DNA of 64,000 nucleotides, taken from NCBI GenBank assembly GCA_013822725.1, contig PNKX01000022.1, positions 22,069 to 86,068 of the forward strand, in the 5' to 3' direction. Positions 45,045-57,047 of this stretch are shown here, in pieces. The notes beneath the pieces were generated by a model. That model saw only the letters and a program-made list of their open reading frames with translations. It had not been told where the DNA came from and ran no database searches. Every line of letters begins with the position of its first letter. Position 1 is the stretch's first letter. This DNA is from Pirellula sp. Lineage in GTDB: Bacteria > Planctomycetota > Planctomycetia > Pirellulales > Lacipirellulaceae. The translations under genes were made by a program, and so were the position numbers.

Positions 45045-46586
45045 TTATGGCGTCTGATCGATGAACATCACCCCGTTGTCAGCCGTGTTGAACAGCGGGC
45101 GATGAGGATTCGTCCGGGCTTCGTTGGCGCCGCGGCCGTAATGCCAGACGAGGTTCATGCCGAGGTTCCAGGCTTCTTCCCGGGCGCCGGTAACGCCCGA
45201 CTCCCCGTCGGGAATCAGGTAGTTGAAGCCGGTCTGCAGCGACCAGCGATCATTGAACGGCACATAGCAGTCGGCGCCGACGATCGCTTCGCTGTCGTTC
45301 GAGAAGCCGCCCCAAAACCGCAGGTCGGCCGCCCGGTGGCTGCAGCGGAAGAAGAACTTGTATTGGTCGACGGCCTGGAACTCGTAGGCCCCGATCGTGG
45401 TCGAATTGGTATGCGTCGATCCGGTGAAGCCGAACTCGCGGCCCCGCTGGCTCTTGATGCTGATTTCGTAACGAATCTGCTGGAAGTCGCCCTGAGCAAT
45501 CCAGTCGTCGTCCATGTAATCCCACGCGGCGCCAAACTGCAGGCCAGCCGGCACGCGACGGAAGAAGCCGATCGTGACGAAGTCTTGCTGGCGACTTTCA
45601 GTGCGGCCGCCCGACGTGCCGGAGAGGTGACTCTGCACCGCCTGATAGCCGGCCTGGTAGCTGAGGCCGGGGAACAGGAGTCCAATCAGCGGCGTCTTGC
45701 CGCCGAGGTTCAGGCCTTCTTGGAACCCGAAATTGCCGTCGCCCGACCCTCCGAACAACGGTGAGTCGCGGGGACCTTTAAACCCATGGACGCCGCCCCA
45801 GACCGAGAGATCGCGAAAGCGGGGGAGACAAACCGGGAAGCACCAGTAATCGGAACCGCGGTTTACACGGCTGCCGCAAGCGACGTCGCCGCAATCGACG
45901 CAGCTTTCCATGCCACAGCCCGGCTCTAGGCCGCAACCAGGTTCGACGCCGCAACCTGGTTCCACATAACCGCAGCCGGGCTCAATGCCGCAGCCCGGCT
46001 CGCAGATGCCGCAGGTCGCTTCGCCGCAACCGCAGGTCGGTTCTTGAATGCCGCACGCGGGGTCGTTGCAATCGGCGCAATAGCCGGCTGGCGAGTAGAC
46101 CTCTTGCTGCCGCTCAATCGGATGGCCGAGCAGCGGCTCGTTGTAGTCGAGAGCGTTGAAGTTACGGAGTTGCGTGCGGTTGACCGTGGTAAACGCAGCC
46201 GGCTCGACGCTCGCTTCGGCGAGGCTTGATTCAGGTTGGGCGAAGACGGGGCGAGCCGCCGTCTTGGCCGGAGCTTGTTGAACAACCGGCGCCGACAACG
46301 GCCGGGCGGCGGTGGCCAGCGGCTTGGCGACCTGTTGAACGGTTGGCGTCGAGACGGCCGACTTGGCAGCCGTCGCCGGAGCAGCAGCCTGCTTGGGCGT
46401 GGCGACCGGCGTCTCGCTGGCAGTCCCGCTGCGGAATTGCAGCGCGCTGTTCGAAGAGGAGGCGCTAGCCCCAGGCTTCCGGAACTGGATCCCTTCAGCG
46501 GTGCCCATGGCGGGCGTCAGCCAGATCGGGGCAGTAAAGAGCAACGCCCGGGCGACTCGGATGCAGATCAAGCTGGGGAGTTTCAT
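45045..46586 (-). CDS. Cysteine-repeat outer-membrane beta-barrel-like protein (DUF6666-type)
   Basis: The 513-residue product begins at the ATG at 46586 with a signal peptide (IRVARALLFTAPIWLTPA). An Ala/Pro-rich linker follows (residues about 45-150), then a cysteine-rich segment (about 175-255) of imperfect units such as CGIEPGCGYVEPGCGVEPGC. The remaining 250 residues have alternating hydrophobic/polar strands with aromatic caps (GLSYQAGYQAVQSHLSG, FFRRVPAGLQFGAAWDY, WSLQTGFNYLIPDGESG), consistent with an outer-membrane barrel. The resemblance to the DUF6666 group is from memory and moderate. It may anchor in, or shape, the outer membrane. Confidence 0.75.
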   Translation of the reverse strand: MKLPSLICIRVARALLFTAPIWLTPAMGTAEGIQFRKPGASASSSNSALQFRSGTASETPVATPKQAAAPATAAKSAVSTPTVQQVAKPLATAARPLSAPVVQQAPAKTAARPVFAQPESSLAEASVEPAAFTTVNRTQLRNFNALDYNEPLLGHPIERQQEVYSPAGYCADCNDPACGIQEPTCGCGEATCGICEPGCGIEPGCGYVEPGCGVEPGCGLEPGCGMESCVDCGDVACGSRVNRGSDYWCFPVCLPRFRDLSVWGGVHGFKGPRDSPLFGGSGDGNFGFQEGLNLGGKTPLIGLLFPGLSYQAGYQAVQSHLSGTSGGRTESRQQDFVTIGFFRRVPAGLQFGAAWDYMDDDWIAQGDFQQIRYEISIKSQRGREFGFTGSTHTNSTTIGAYEFQAVDQYKFFFRCSHRAADLRFWGGFSNDSEAIVGADCYVPFNDRWSLQTGFNYLIPDGESGVTGAREEAWNLGMNLVWHYGRGANEARTNPHRPLFNTADNGVMFIDQTP

Positions 46587-47649
46587 GAATCGAATCCCGC
46601 GGGGGTAGCGATTGCTCGCCGCCGCCGCCTTGGTTCTCGACACGGCCCAGCTCGCCAATTTTCTCGATACGATCGAGGTAAATCGGGAAGTTTACGAAGG
46701 ACCGCGTCTCGGGAGCCCCCCCGGGAATCAACGCGTAAAGGTGGTATCGACCGGCCTGCGGCCATACTTTCGGCAAAGTCGGCGTAATCGGAATATTTTC
46801 TCAAGAACTGAGGTGAGTTTGCTAGCAGGGTGGCTGGAGACCACCTCTAACCGGGTTCCTTCTTTAAGCTTCTGACCCAAAACTGCCCAGATTCCATGAA
46901 CGACCCCCAACTCCACTCTTCTGCCGGTGATGCAATTTGACTCACTGAGGGAGTGTCCAGTTTCGAGACGCCGGCCGGCAAGCGCTTTCCTACTATTCCG
47001 TGAAAGTGCCGCGGCGCCCGTCGCCAGGCAGAACCAAAGAGCGCCGCATCAAGCACTTAGGGTGCGGCTCCCTCAACGTCGGTGAACAAAACTCCAGCGA
47101 ATCCGAAAACTCGATGTTGCCAGTCCTCCGGATTGTGCTGATACTGGAAACAGAGAAGAGTTCTTTGGAGCGATTCGACCGCGGGTTGATCCCGCTTCGC
47201 TGTCGACGCCCTGGTATGGCGCCGGCGACGAAGGTTCGCTGCTCTTTGCCAACTTCCGCTCTTGTAGCGTGCAGCGCAGGCATCTCGGGCACGAGCGTTA
47301 GCCACTCTGGCGACGCCTTTCCTTTTTGTGAGTGCAGATTCGCGCCGTCTGCTTGGCTTTCGCGTAATGCTGGCCGAGCTGTTTCGCGCCGCCGCTACTA
47401 GAGCAGACGTTGGTTCAGAGCAGTGAACCTTGGTGGTTTCGTTCACGCGGCATCCCCGGCCGCTGAGTTCTCCACTGAACTCTTCGAAGTATTTTTGACG
47501 TCGCCCGCTTCACCCGCAGCCGCTTGGCTGTGTCATTTCATTACATCAACCAGATCTTCAACAAGTTCCAGGACATCACGCCGATAGCGCGACTCGCGAC
47601 AGCCCAGCCAGAGACAATCGAGTCGTCGCCGCCGGCAGGGAGCATGGCA
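46587..47649. other. Long intergenic region before prkA
   Basis: These 1,063 bases show no supported gene. Several short open frames have no protein-like features, and no IS, tRNA or terminator is visible. The region should contain the prkA promoter. Confidence 0.5.
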
Positions 47650-49698
<2,049 letters not shown>

Positions 49699-49712
49699 TC
49701 GATTGAGTTTTT

Positions 49713-49836
49713 GACAGGATTGCAGGATTTCGCGGATCGACAGGATGATGAATAGGTAGAAGGACTGGAGTGTTGATGAGAAGCGTGCGTCCTTATCTCT
49801 CAATCCTGTAAATCCGTGAAATCCTGTCATCCTGTC
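49713..49836. repeat. Family B' inverted-arm element (copy B4)
   Basis: GACAGGATTGCAGGATTTCG is inverted as GAAATCCTGTCATCCTGTC, around a spacer of about 75 bases. It fills the prkA-yeaH gap. Confidence 0.88.
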
Positions 49837-49872
49837 TAGTCTTCAGAAAGGTCTCCAGAACGCCGCACCCAG

Positions 49873-50976
49873 ATGGACATCGAACGCGACCAACGCCGAT
49901 TCAAGCAGATCGTTCGCGGCCGGATCCGCGACAATCTTCGAAAATACATCACCCATGGCGAGATGATCGGCCGGAAGGGTCGAGATCTAGTCAGCATTCC
50001 TGTCCCACAGCTCGACGTTCCGCGGTTCAAGTTCGGTAAGAACGGCTCCGGCGGCGTCGGGCAAGGGGACGGCGAAGTCGGCGATTCGCTCGGTAAGCCG
50101 GGGCAGGGCCCCGACGGTGCAGGGGGCGCGGGAAGCGACCCCGGTGGCGGCCACTATCTCGAAGTGGAGGTGTCGCTCGACGAACTCGCCGAGATGCTCG
50201 GCAACGAGCTCGAACTGCCGCGCATCAAGCCGAAAGGCGCGGCGAGCATCGAAGCGGAAAAAACCAAATACAACAGCATTCGCCAAACAGGGCCCGAGTC
50301 GTTGCGCCACTTGCGGCGCACCTACCTGCGAGCGCTAAAGCGCCAGATTTCGACCGGCAGCTACGAGCCCGCCGATCCACGCGTCGTCCCGGTGCGAGCC
50401 GACAAGCAGTACCGCTCTTGGAACGAGGTGCCGCAACCGCAAGTGAACGCGGCGGTGATTTACATAATGGACGTCTCCGGCTCGATGACCGACGAGCAGA
50501 AGGAGATTGTCCGCACCGAAGCGTTCTGGATCGATGCCTGGCTCGGCAAGCAATACAAGGGAGTCGAGAAGCGGTACATCATCCACGACGCTGTGGCGAA
50601 GGAAGTCGACGAGCACACCTTCTACCACACGCGCGAAAGCGGCGGCACGCGCATCAGCTCGGCGTACAAAACGGCGGCCGACATTATCGAGGCGTCGTTC
50701 CCCGTCGCCGATTGGAACATCTACTGCTTCCAGTTCTCCGACGGCGACAACTGGGGCGACGACAACCGCAAGGCGTTCGAATTGCTCGGCGAGAAGTTGA
50801 TTCCAGCTTCGAACTTGTTTTGCTACGGCCAAGTCGAAAGCCCCTACGGCAGCGGCGATTTTATCGACGCGCTGGAGAAACAATTCGGCAGTCACGAGAA
50901 GCTGGTCTTTTCGGAGATTGCAGACAAGGACGCGATTTATGAGTCGATTCGGAAGTTTTTGGGGAAGGGAAAGTGA
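49873..50976 (+). CDS. yeaH: YeaH/YhbH family (DUF444) von Willebrand-like protein
   Basis: The 367-residue product has a basic N-terminus, a Gly-rich linker (about residues 60-95) and a VWA-like domain with the metal-ion adhesion motif DVSGSMT (Asp200, Ser202, Ser204). The later [17 protein letters not shown] is also typical of the family. It is thought to work with PrkA, probably as a protein-interaction partner or substrate. The gene is between prkA and spoVR, in the same order as E. coli yeaG-yeaH and with ycgB appended. Confidence 0.93.
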   Translation: MDIERDQRRFKQIVRGRIRDNLRKYITHGEMIGRKGRDLVSIPVPQLDVPRFKFGKNGSGGVGQGDGEVGDSLGKPGQGPDGAGGAGSDPGGGHYLEVEVSLDELAEMLGNELELPRIKPKGAASIEAEKTKYNSIRQTGPESLRHLRRTYLRALKRQISTGSYEPADPRVVPVRADKQYRSWNEVPQPQVNAAVIYIMDVSGSMTDEQKEIVRTEAFWIDAWLGKQYKGVEKRYIIHDAVAKEVDEHTFYHTRESGGTRISSAYKTAADIIEASFPVADWNIYCFQFSDGDNWGDDNRKAFELLGEKLIPASNLFCYGQVESPYGSGDFIDALEKQFGSHEKLVFSEIADKDAIYESIRKFLGKGK

Positions 50977-50987
50977 TTTGTTTTTTT

Positions 50988-51093
50988 GACAGGATTACAG
51001 GATTGCGCAGATTTACAGGATGAATGCAGATGTTGTGCAAAGGCTCCTGGTATTTCAATATCCTGTCGATCCGCGAAATCCTGTGATCCTGTC
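50988..51093. repeat. Family B' inverted-arm element (copy B5)
   Basis: GACAGGATTACAGGATTGCG is inverted as CGCGAAATCCTGTGATCCTG around about 65 bases. It fills the yeaH-spoVR gap. Confidence 0.88.
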
Positions 51094-51130
51094 CAGTTTT
51101 CAATGCGTTTTCAAAAACGGTTGATCTGAA

Positions 51131-52675
51131 ATGTCGATGGGCCCCACCAGCAATCTGACGCCTGAACTCGCCGTGATGCAGGTCGAGATCGAGGCCCATG
51201 CGCTGCGCTACGGCCTCGACTTCTATCCGACGATCTTCGAGCTGATCGACGCTGATGAGCTCAACGCCATCGCCGCCCGCGGCGGGTTCCCGACGCGCTA
51301 TCCCCACTGGCGGTTCGGGATGGAGTACGAACAACTCGCCAAGGGGTATCACTACGGATTGCAGAAGATCTACGAGATGGTGATCAACAACAATCCGTGC
51401 TACGCCTACCTGATGCGCTCCAACGCGGCGATCGATCAGAAGCTGGTGATGGCCCACGTCTATGGCCATTGCGACTTCTTCAAGAACAACGATTGGTTCG
51501 CGCAGACCAATCGCAAAATGATGGACGACATGGCCAATCACGGCAATCGCGTGCGCCGCTACATGGACCAGGTCGGCGTGGAAGAGGTCGAAGATTTCAT
51601 CGACGCCTGCTTGAGCGTTGAAGACCTCATCGACATCTATTCGCCGTTCATTCAGCGGCGTGAGAAACGCGCCGACGACCGTTTTGGGAGCGAGGAGCCG
51701 AAGGAAGCCGAGCGAAATCGCCCGCCGCGATATCAATCCAAGGGATACATGGATTCGTTCGTGAACCCGCGCGAAGTGATGCTGGCGAAACAACTCGAAG
51801 GCGCCGACAAGAACGCCGCCCGCCGCATTCCCGATCGACCTGAACGCGATGTGCTGTTGTTCGTCCTTGAACACGCTCCGCTCGCCCCGTGGCAGGCGGA
51901 CGTCTTGTCGATCGTCCGCGACGAGTCGTACTACTTCGCCCCGCAGGCGCAGACGAAGATCATGAACGAAGGGTGGGCCAGTTTTTGGCACTCGACGATC
52001 ATGATCAACGACGCGGTGACTGCGGTCGACATCATCAACTACGCCGACCACCACAGCGGCACGATGGCGAGCTCGCCGACGCAACTCAATCCGTACAAGG
52101 TCGGCATCGAGCTCTTCCGCGACATCGAAGACCGCTGGAACCGCGGCGCATTCGGCCGCGAGTACGACGAATGCGACGACGTTCAAGTCCGCCGCCGCTG
52201 GAATACTAACGCGGGGCTCGGTCGCAAAAAAATCTTCGAAGTTCGCCGGATCCACAACGACCTCACGTTTATCGACGAGTTCCTCACGCTCGACTTCGTC
52301 CGCGATCACAAACTGTTCCGCTTCGGTTACAACGCCGGCAGCGAGGCGTATGAGATCGAAAGCCGTGAGTTTCCCAAGGTGAAGCAGCAACTGCTGCAAA
52401 GCCTTACCAATCGCGGCCGGCCGATCATCAGCGTCGTCGACGGCAACTATCGCAATCGGGGCGAGCTATACCTGCGACATGATTTCAGCGGCGTCGAACT
52501 CCAGACCGACTTCGCCGTCGACACGCTCCGCAATCTCCAGCGGCTGTGGAGCCGACCCGTTCACATCGAAACCGTGTTGGAAAACGCTCGCGCCGTCTTG
52601 GCGTTCGACGGCAAGAACCATGACATCGAAAAAGGCGACCCCATTGAAATCCCCGACCTTGAGTCCATCACCTGA
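51131..52675 (+). CDS. spoVR: SpoVR/YcgB family protein
   Basis: The 514-residue product is a full-length SpoVR-family member: YGLDFYPTIFELIDADELNA, YPHWRFGMEYEQLAKGYHYG, LMRSNAAIDQKLVMAHVYGH, NEGWASFWHSTIMI and EYDECDDV are typical blocks. In Bacillus SpoVR affects spore cortex formation; in other bacteria its molecular task is unclear, and planctomycetes do not form such spores, so here it is the third member of the PrkA-YeaH-SpoVR stress module. Location is probably cytoplasmic. The next gene begins 4 bases after the stop, suggesting an extended operon. Confidence 0.95.
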   Translation: MSMGPTSNLTPELAVMQVEIEAHALRYGLDFYPTIFELIDADELNAIAARGGFPTRYPHWRFGMEYEQLAKGYHYGLQKIYEMVINNNPCYAYLMRSNAAIDQKLVMAHVYGHCDFFKNNDWFAQTNRKMMDDMANHGNRVRRYMDQVGVEEVEDFIDACLSVEDLIDIYSPFIQRREKRADDRFGSEEPKEAERNRPPRYQSKGYMDSFVNPREVMLAKQLEGADKNAARRIPDRPERDVLLFVLEHAPLAPWQADVLSIVRDESYYFAPQAQTKIMNEGWASFWHSTIMINDAVTAVDIINYADHHSGTMASSPTQLNPYKVGIELFRDIEDRWNRGAFGREYDECDDVQVRRRWNTNAGLGRKKIFEVRRIHNDLTFIDEFLTLDFVRDHKLFRFGYNAGSEAYEIESREFPKVKQQLLQSLTNRGRPIISVVDGNYRNRGELYLRHDFSGVELQTDFAVDTLRNLQRLWSRPVHIETVLENARAVLAFDGKNHDIEKGDPIEIPDLESIT

Positions 52676-52678
52676 GTT

Positions 52679-53158
52679 ATGAGCCTCGCCAAACAACTAC
52701 TCGCCGACCTCGCCGCCGCCGTTGGGCAACAATCGCAGCCGTTTACGATTAGCGCTGGTCCGCGGACGATCCATTGTCACGCGCTGCAGTGCGACGCCTT
52801 CGCCGCGACGATCGACGAACTGGCACTCGAAACGCCGGAACTTGCTGCGGCGACCGTCGTTCAGTTGCAGACTGCCAGTCAATCGCTCTCGAAGCGAGTG
52901 AACTACCTGCTCGAACCGATCGCACCGATCGAAACCGACGCCCAAGGTTGCTCGGTGCAGCTCCGCAGCAACCCGCCGCAGCGCGACGACAATGGCCGGC
53001 GCTATTACGAACTGCTCCTCCGTCGCGGCGGTTCGGTGGCGCTCTGCCGGTTTGAGAAACAACCCGGCCAACCTCGCGTCCGCATCCCGGCGGCCTTGAC
53101 ACATGAAGTGATTGGCAGGTTAATCGACGACTTCGCGGCCACGGTGGATGGGATTTAA
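52679..53158 (+). CDS. Hypothetical protein following SpoVR
   Basis: The 159-residue product is hydrophilic and mixed alpha/beta, with a helical first third (LAKQLLADLAAAVGQQSQPF) and a beta segment (NGRRYYELLLRRGGSVALCR). No known domain is recognised. It begins 4 bases after spoVR and overlaps the next gene's frame near its end, so it is very likely cotranscribed, and perhaps coupled, with the PrkA module. Confidence 0.6.
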   Translation: MSLAKQLLADLAAAVGQQSQPFTISAGPRTIHCHALQCDAFAATIDELALETPELAAATVVQLQTASQSLSKRVNYLLEPIAPIETDAQGCSVQLRSNPPQRDDNGRRYYELLLRRGGSVALCRFEKQPGQPRVRIPAALTHEVIGRLIDDFAATVDGI

Positions 53159-53165
53159 GGAGGTC

Positions 53166-53795
53166 ATGGAAACGATGCTCACATACGAAGCGTTGTTGGA
53201 TCAAAACCTCGATTGGGCGCTGAACGAGGGAAGCATGCATTTCGAGGGGAATAACGCGGTCCACAAGACGCTTCGCGGCATCGCGACGCGTTTGGAGGAG
53301 CTTCACGTCGATTACGCCATCGCCGGCGGCATGGCGCTCTTCTTCCAGGGATTTCGCCGGTTTACGGAAGACGTCGATGTGCTGGTAACGCGGGAAGGTT
53401 TGGCGTTGCTCCATGAAGAATTGGAAGGGCGCGGCTACGTGCGTCCCTTCGCCGCCAGCAAGAATCTGCGTGATGCAGAGACTCGCGTGAAGATCGATTT
53501 CTTGATCGCCGGCCAGTTTCCCGGAGACGGCAAGCCTGGGCCAATCGCGTTTCCTCTGCCGCAAGATGCTTCTGAGGAAGTCAACGGCGTGCGGGTGCTC
53601 AAACTCGAACCTCTCATTGAGTTGAAGCTTGCTTCCGGTCAGGCGTCGCATCGCGGCGGTGATCTGAATGACGTGCAGCGGCTGATCCAGTCGCTCAAGT
53701 TGCCGCTCGACTTTGCTGACCGTCTGAACCCGAGCGTTCGTGCGGCTTACGCCGCTAAATGGAACGATGCTCAGATTGCATCGCAGGAAGAATAA
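53166..53795 (+). CDS. Nucleotidyltransferase-fold protein
   Basis: The 209-residue product has the nucleotidyltransferase signature AIAGGMALFFQGFRRFTEDVDVLV (about residues 42-65; GG then the TEDVD acidic pair), shared with AbiEii/MenA-type and Mnt-like nucleotidyltransferases. The later KIDFLIAGQFPGD is also typical. An AAGGAGG sequence at 53157-53163 lies too close to the ATG at 53166 for ideal spacing, so the ATG at 53175 or the in-frame start at 53148 is also possible. Unlike type IV toxin systems, no cognate antitoxin gene is adjacent; it overlaps the preceding gene's 3' end, so the role is unclear. Confidence 0.7.
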   Translation: METMLTYEALLDQNLDWALNEGSMHFEGNNAVHKTLRGIATRLEELHVDYAIAGGMALFFQGFRRFTEDVDVLVTREGLALLHEELEGRGYVRPFAASKNLRDAETRVKIDFLIAGQFPGDGKPGPIAFPLPQDASEEVNGVRVLKLEPLIELKLASGQASHRGGDLNDVQRLIQSLKLPLDFADRLNPSVRAAYAAKWNDAQIASQEE

Positions 53796-53900
53796 CGTTT
53801 TGCAGGATGCGGATTCCCTAAACCTCCGAGGGCGATTCTGGTACCATGCGAATTGACTTTGACCTGCTCCGACGGCTTTTCCACCACCGCAACTCTCGCC

Positions 53901-54749
53901 ATGCATCGTCCTACCGCTTCGACCCAGCCCACGGAATCTACGCGCCCGCCGATCGACGGTGGATGGCATTGCAGCCACTTCTACTACACGTGGAATCGCG
54001 ATCGACTGGCGGACATGCCCCCGGAGCAAGTCGCCGAGGGTCGAACCGCGTTGATCTCCACGCTCGATCCTGCCCGTGACGGCGGACCTATTCGCCTCCA
54101 AACGTCGATCGTCAGCGGCGCCAAGGCCGACTTCGGGCTGATGGTGATGGATCCCGATCCGCTCGTCGTCGACGCCGTCCATCAACGGCTGATGGCGGGC
54201 CCGCTCGGGCCGGCCATTGTCCCTGGCTATTCGTTCGTCTCGATGACCGAGATCAGCGAGTACGTCATGAGCGCCGAGCAGTATGGCGCCCGCCTTATCG
54301 CGGAGGGAGAAACCGCCGGCAGCCCCGTGTACGAGACGAAGCTCAAAGCGTATGCCGACCGGCTGGTACACATGAACCACCAACGGCTGACGCCCAACTT
54401 TCCCGCTTACACGAACACCTGCTTCTACCCGATGAACAAGAAGCGGAAGGTGGGCGAGAATTGGTTCTTGCTGCCGAAGGAAGACCGCAACGCGATGATG
54501 AGCGAGCATGCTAAGAGCGGCATGGCGTACGCCGGCAAAGTCTCGCAGTTGATCACAGTGGGCCTTGGCGTCGAGGATTGGGAATGGGGCGTCACGCTGT
54601 GGGCGACGAATCCCGAGTATTTGAAAGACATCGTCTACCACATGCGGTTTGACGAAGCGAGCGCCCGCTACGCCGAGTTCGGGCCGTTCTATGCGAGCTA
54701 CGTCTCGACGGCGGCGGATATGCTGGACCACTGCCTGATCGGGAAATGA
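53901..54749 (+). CDS. hemQ: Coproheme decarboxylase (HemQ), chlorite dismutase family
   Basis: The ATG at 53901 gives 282 residues, close to the family. HemQ converts coproheme III to heme b in the coproporphyrin-dependent pathway, in the cytoplasm. Visible motifs are WHCSHFYYTWNRD near the start, FVSMTEISEYVMSAEQYG, CFYPMNKKRKVGENWF, and HAKSGMAYAGKVSQLITVG, with the His that binds heme iron in SEHAKSG. DWEWGVTLWATNPE matches the family well. No other heme genes are adjacent. The first 50 bases upstream encode a non-homologous N-terminal extension and are not used. Confidence 0.9.
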   Translation: MHRPTASTQPTESTRPPIDGGWHCSHFYYTWNRDRLADMPPEQVAEGRTALISTLDPARDGGPIRLQTSIVSGAKADFGLMVMDPDPLVVDAVHQRLMAGPLGPAIVPGYSFVSMTEISEYVMSAEQYGARLIAEGETAGSPVYETKLKAYADRLVHMNHQRLTPNFPAYTNTCFYPMNKKRKVGENWFLLPKEDRNAMMSEHAKSGMAYAGKVSQLITVGLGVEDWEWGVTLWATNPEYLKDIVYHMRFDEASARYAEFGPFYASYVSTAADMLDHCLIGK

Positions 54750-54974
54750 CGAATGACGAAGCCAGAATGACGAATGGGACGAACTGAGCAAGGCATTCGT
54801 CAATAGCTGCCGACCCGTCAAACTCTGCCGATCGCCAAGGCTGAAACGCCCCGTCTTCTGTTCTTTCTCGCGGGTCGCCGCTGCCGATTCTTTCAATTGC
54901 CGTGCTAGCACATTAGAATGGCCCCGCGGCGGCGCGGGTTTCCATCTCTTATGGCAGGGCGAGGATCGACTCAC

Positions 54975-55679
54975 ATGGCAGGCGCCACCGCACCCGGATC
55001 GACCGGCGGAACGGCTCAACCCGACGCAACGGCATTGAGCCGCGGCGGCATTCACCTCGTGAAGCATCCGCTGGTCGAGCATCACGTCACCCGCATGCGG
55101 CGGAAGACGACGCGGCCCAGCGAGTTCCGCGATCTTGTCCGTCGGCTCGCCGCGCTGATGGCGTACGAGGCGACTCAAGATCTGCCGACGAAGCCCTACC
55201 GCGTCGAGACGCCGCTCTGCGAGACCGAAGGCGTTCAGGTTCGCGGCCGCGTCGGGCTTGTGCCGATCTTGCGAGCCGGCCTCGGGATGGTCGACCCCGT
55301 GCTCGACCTGCTGCCGATGGCCGAAGTGTGGCACCTGGGCCTTTACCGCGACGAGGCGACCGCCCAGCCGGTGAGCTACTACGACAAGCTCCCCGCCAAG
55401 CGGCCGGTCGACGTCGCGATGGTGCTCGACCCGATGCTCGCCACCGGCGGCTCGGTGACCGCGGCGCTGATGACGCTGCGCGAATGGGGCGTCACCAACG
55501 TGAAGGTCTTGTCGTTGATCGCCGCCCGCGAGGGCATCGACGCGGTCGCCACGCAGTTTCCAGAGGTGCAGATCTACGTTTGCCAGATCGACCCGGAATT
55601 GAACGCGCACAAATTCATCGTGCCCGGCTTGGGCGACGCGGGCGATCGGATTTTCAACACGATCGAACCGCACGAATAG
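54975..55679 (+). CDS. upp: Uracil phosphoribosyltransferase
   Basis: This enzyme turns uracil and PRPP into UMP in the cytoplasm. The ATG at 54975 is used because GAGG lies at good distance; longer frames start at 54918. The 234 residues include RLAALMAYEATQDLPTKPY, VGLVPILRAGLGMVDPVLDLLP and the PRPP loop VLDPMLATGGS. An N-terminal 25-residue extension (MAGATAPGSTGGTAQPDATA) is longer than in most relatives. The next gene, nupC, is also nucleoside-related. Confidence 0.94.
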   Translation: MAGATAPGSTGGTAQPDATALSRGGIHLVKHPLVEHHVTRMRRKTTRPSEFRDLVRRLAALMAYEATQDLPTKPYRVETPLCETEGVQVRGRVGLVPILRAGLGMVDPVLDLLPMAEVWHLGLYRDEATAQPVSYYDKLPAKRPVDVAMVLDPMLATGGSVTAALMTLREWGVTNVKVLSLIAAREGIDAVATQFPEVQIYVCQIDPELNAHKFIVPGLGDAGDRIFNTIEPHE

Positions 55680-55813
55680 CTCCTCGTTTTTTCGCCCGTT
55701 GACGGCGCTTGAGGCGGCGCGTCGATGGCGACTTACCTGGACGTCGATCAACGTGGCAGGCGTCTGTTTCATTCTGTTACCCGCAACTCCGACTTCTGCC
55801 CCACGGCCGCCTC

Positions 55814-57028
55814 ATGGAACGCGCGATCAGCTTTCTCGGTTTGTTTGTGATGATTGGCATTGCGTGGCTGATGAGCTCGCACAAGACGCGGTTTCCGTGG
55901 CGCGTGGTCATCGGCGGCTTGCTGCTCCAAATCGGCTTCGCGCTGCTGATCCTCAAGACGGGGCCTGGCGAAACTTTCTTCGACGGCGTCGACGGCGTCT
56001 TCAACAAGCTGATGGACTGCGTCGACGCGGGATCGAGTTTTGTCTTCGGCCAGAACTTCAAAGATCACTACTTCGCGTTCCGCGTCTTGCCCTCGATCAT
56101 CTTCTTCGCGGCCCTCATGCAGGCTCTCTACTACGTCGGCGTCATGCAGTGGATCGTGCGCGGTTTGGGGTGGGTCGTGCAGCGGACGCTCGGCACCACG
56201 GGGCCGGAGAGCCTCGCCGCGGCGGCGAATATTTTTCTAGGGCAAACCGAAGCCCCGCTGGTGGTGCGGCCGTATGTGAAGAAAATGACGAAGTCGGAAC
56301 TGATGGCAATCATGGTTCCGGGCTTCGGTTCGACAGCCGGCGGCGTCCTCATCGCGTACAAAGGAATGGGGATCGACGCCGGCCACCTGCTGACGGCGAG
56401 TGTTCTTTCGGCGCCGGCGAGTTTGCTGATCGCCAAAGTGATGCTCCCGGAGACCGAGACGCCCGAACCAGTCGAGAAGGTCGAACTCGAAATGGGCGAC
56501 TCAGGAGGCAATCTCGTCGAGGCCGTGTCGATGGGCACGCTCGAAGGGTTGAAACTCGCGCTCAACGTTGGCGCGATGCTAATCTCCTTTCTGGCGCTGC
56601 TCGCACTTTGCGACGGCCTGTTGGGATGGATCGGAACCTGGTTCGGCATGGAATGGTCGCTGTCGGCGATCTTCGGTTGGATCTTCTGGCCGATCGCGTG
56701 GGTGATGGGGATCGAAACGAAGGACTGCGCTCCCGCGGGGCAGTTGCTTGGCATCAAAATGGCCGCCAACGAGTTCGTCGCCTACGGCAGGTTCAGCGAG
56801 TGGATCAAGGGCGACGGCGGCGTCTCGCTCAGCGAGCGGACTCAAGTGATCATGACCTACGCCCTTTGCGGGTTCGCGAATTTCAGTTCCATCGGCATCC
56901 AAATCGGCGGCATCGGCGGCATGGCGCCCGAGCGGCAGCGCGACCTTGCTAAGCTCGGGTTGCGGGCGATGATCGGCGGGGCCTTGGCGAACTTCATGAC
57001 GGCCTGCATCGCGGGGATGCTGCTTTGA
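55814..57028 (+). CDS. nupC: NupC-type concentrative nucleoside transporter
   Basis: The 404-residue protein is a nucleoside importer of the CNT family, working with a proton or sodium gradient in the inner membrane. The start is at 55814 (MERAISFLGLFVMIGIAWLM); earlier in-frame codons lie in a less protein-like stretch. Family motifs include GQTEAPLVVRPYVKKMTKSE, FGSTAGGVLIAYKGMGI and CGFANFSSIGIQIGGIGG. About ten membrane segments are visible. It would deliver nucleosides to the DeoA/PNP/Cdd enzymes encoded nearby. Confidence 0.94.
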   Translation: MERAISFLGLFVMIGIAWLMSSHKTRFPWRVVIGGLLLQIGFALLILKTGPGETFFDGVDGVFNKLMDCVDAGSSFVFGQNFKDHYFAFRVLPSIIFFAALMQALYYVGVMQWIVRGLGWVVQRTLGTTGPESLAAAANIFLGQTEAPLVVRPYVKKMTKSELMAIMVPGFGSTAGGVLIAYKGMGIDAGHLLTASVLSAPASLLIAKVMLPETETPEPVEKVELEMGDSGGNLVEAVSMGTLEGLKLALNVGAMLISFLALLALCDGLLGWIGTWFGMEWSLSAIFGWIFWPIAWVMGIETKDCAPAGQLLGIKMAANEFVAYGRFSEWIKGDGGVSLSERTQVIMTYALCGFANFSSIGIQIGGIGGMAPERQRDLAKLGLRAMIGGALANFMTACIAGMLL

Positions 57029-57047
57029 GTCGGCTGCCTTGAATACT

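Noticed and set aside
47000..47446. Open frames in the gap before prkA
   Set aside because: Frames on both strands have no domain and the codon use is not gene-like.
52749..55772. A 1,007-codon minus-strand frame running across several plus-strand genes
   Set aside because: It is antisense to the secure genes hemQ and upp and to the nucleotidyltransferase, and shows no motif.
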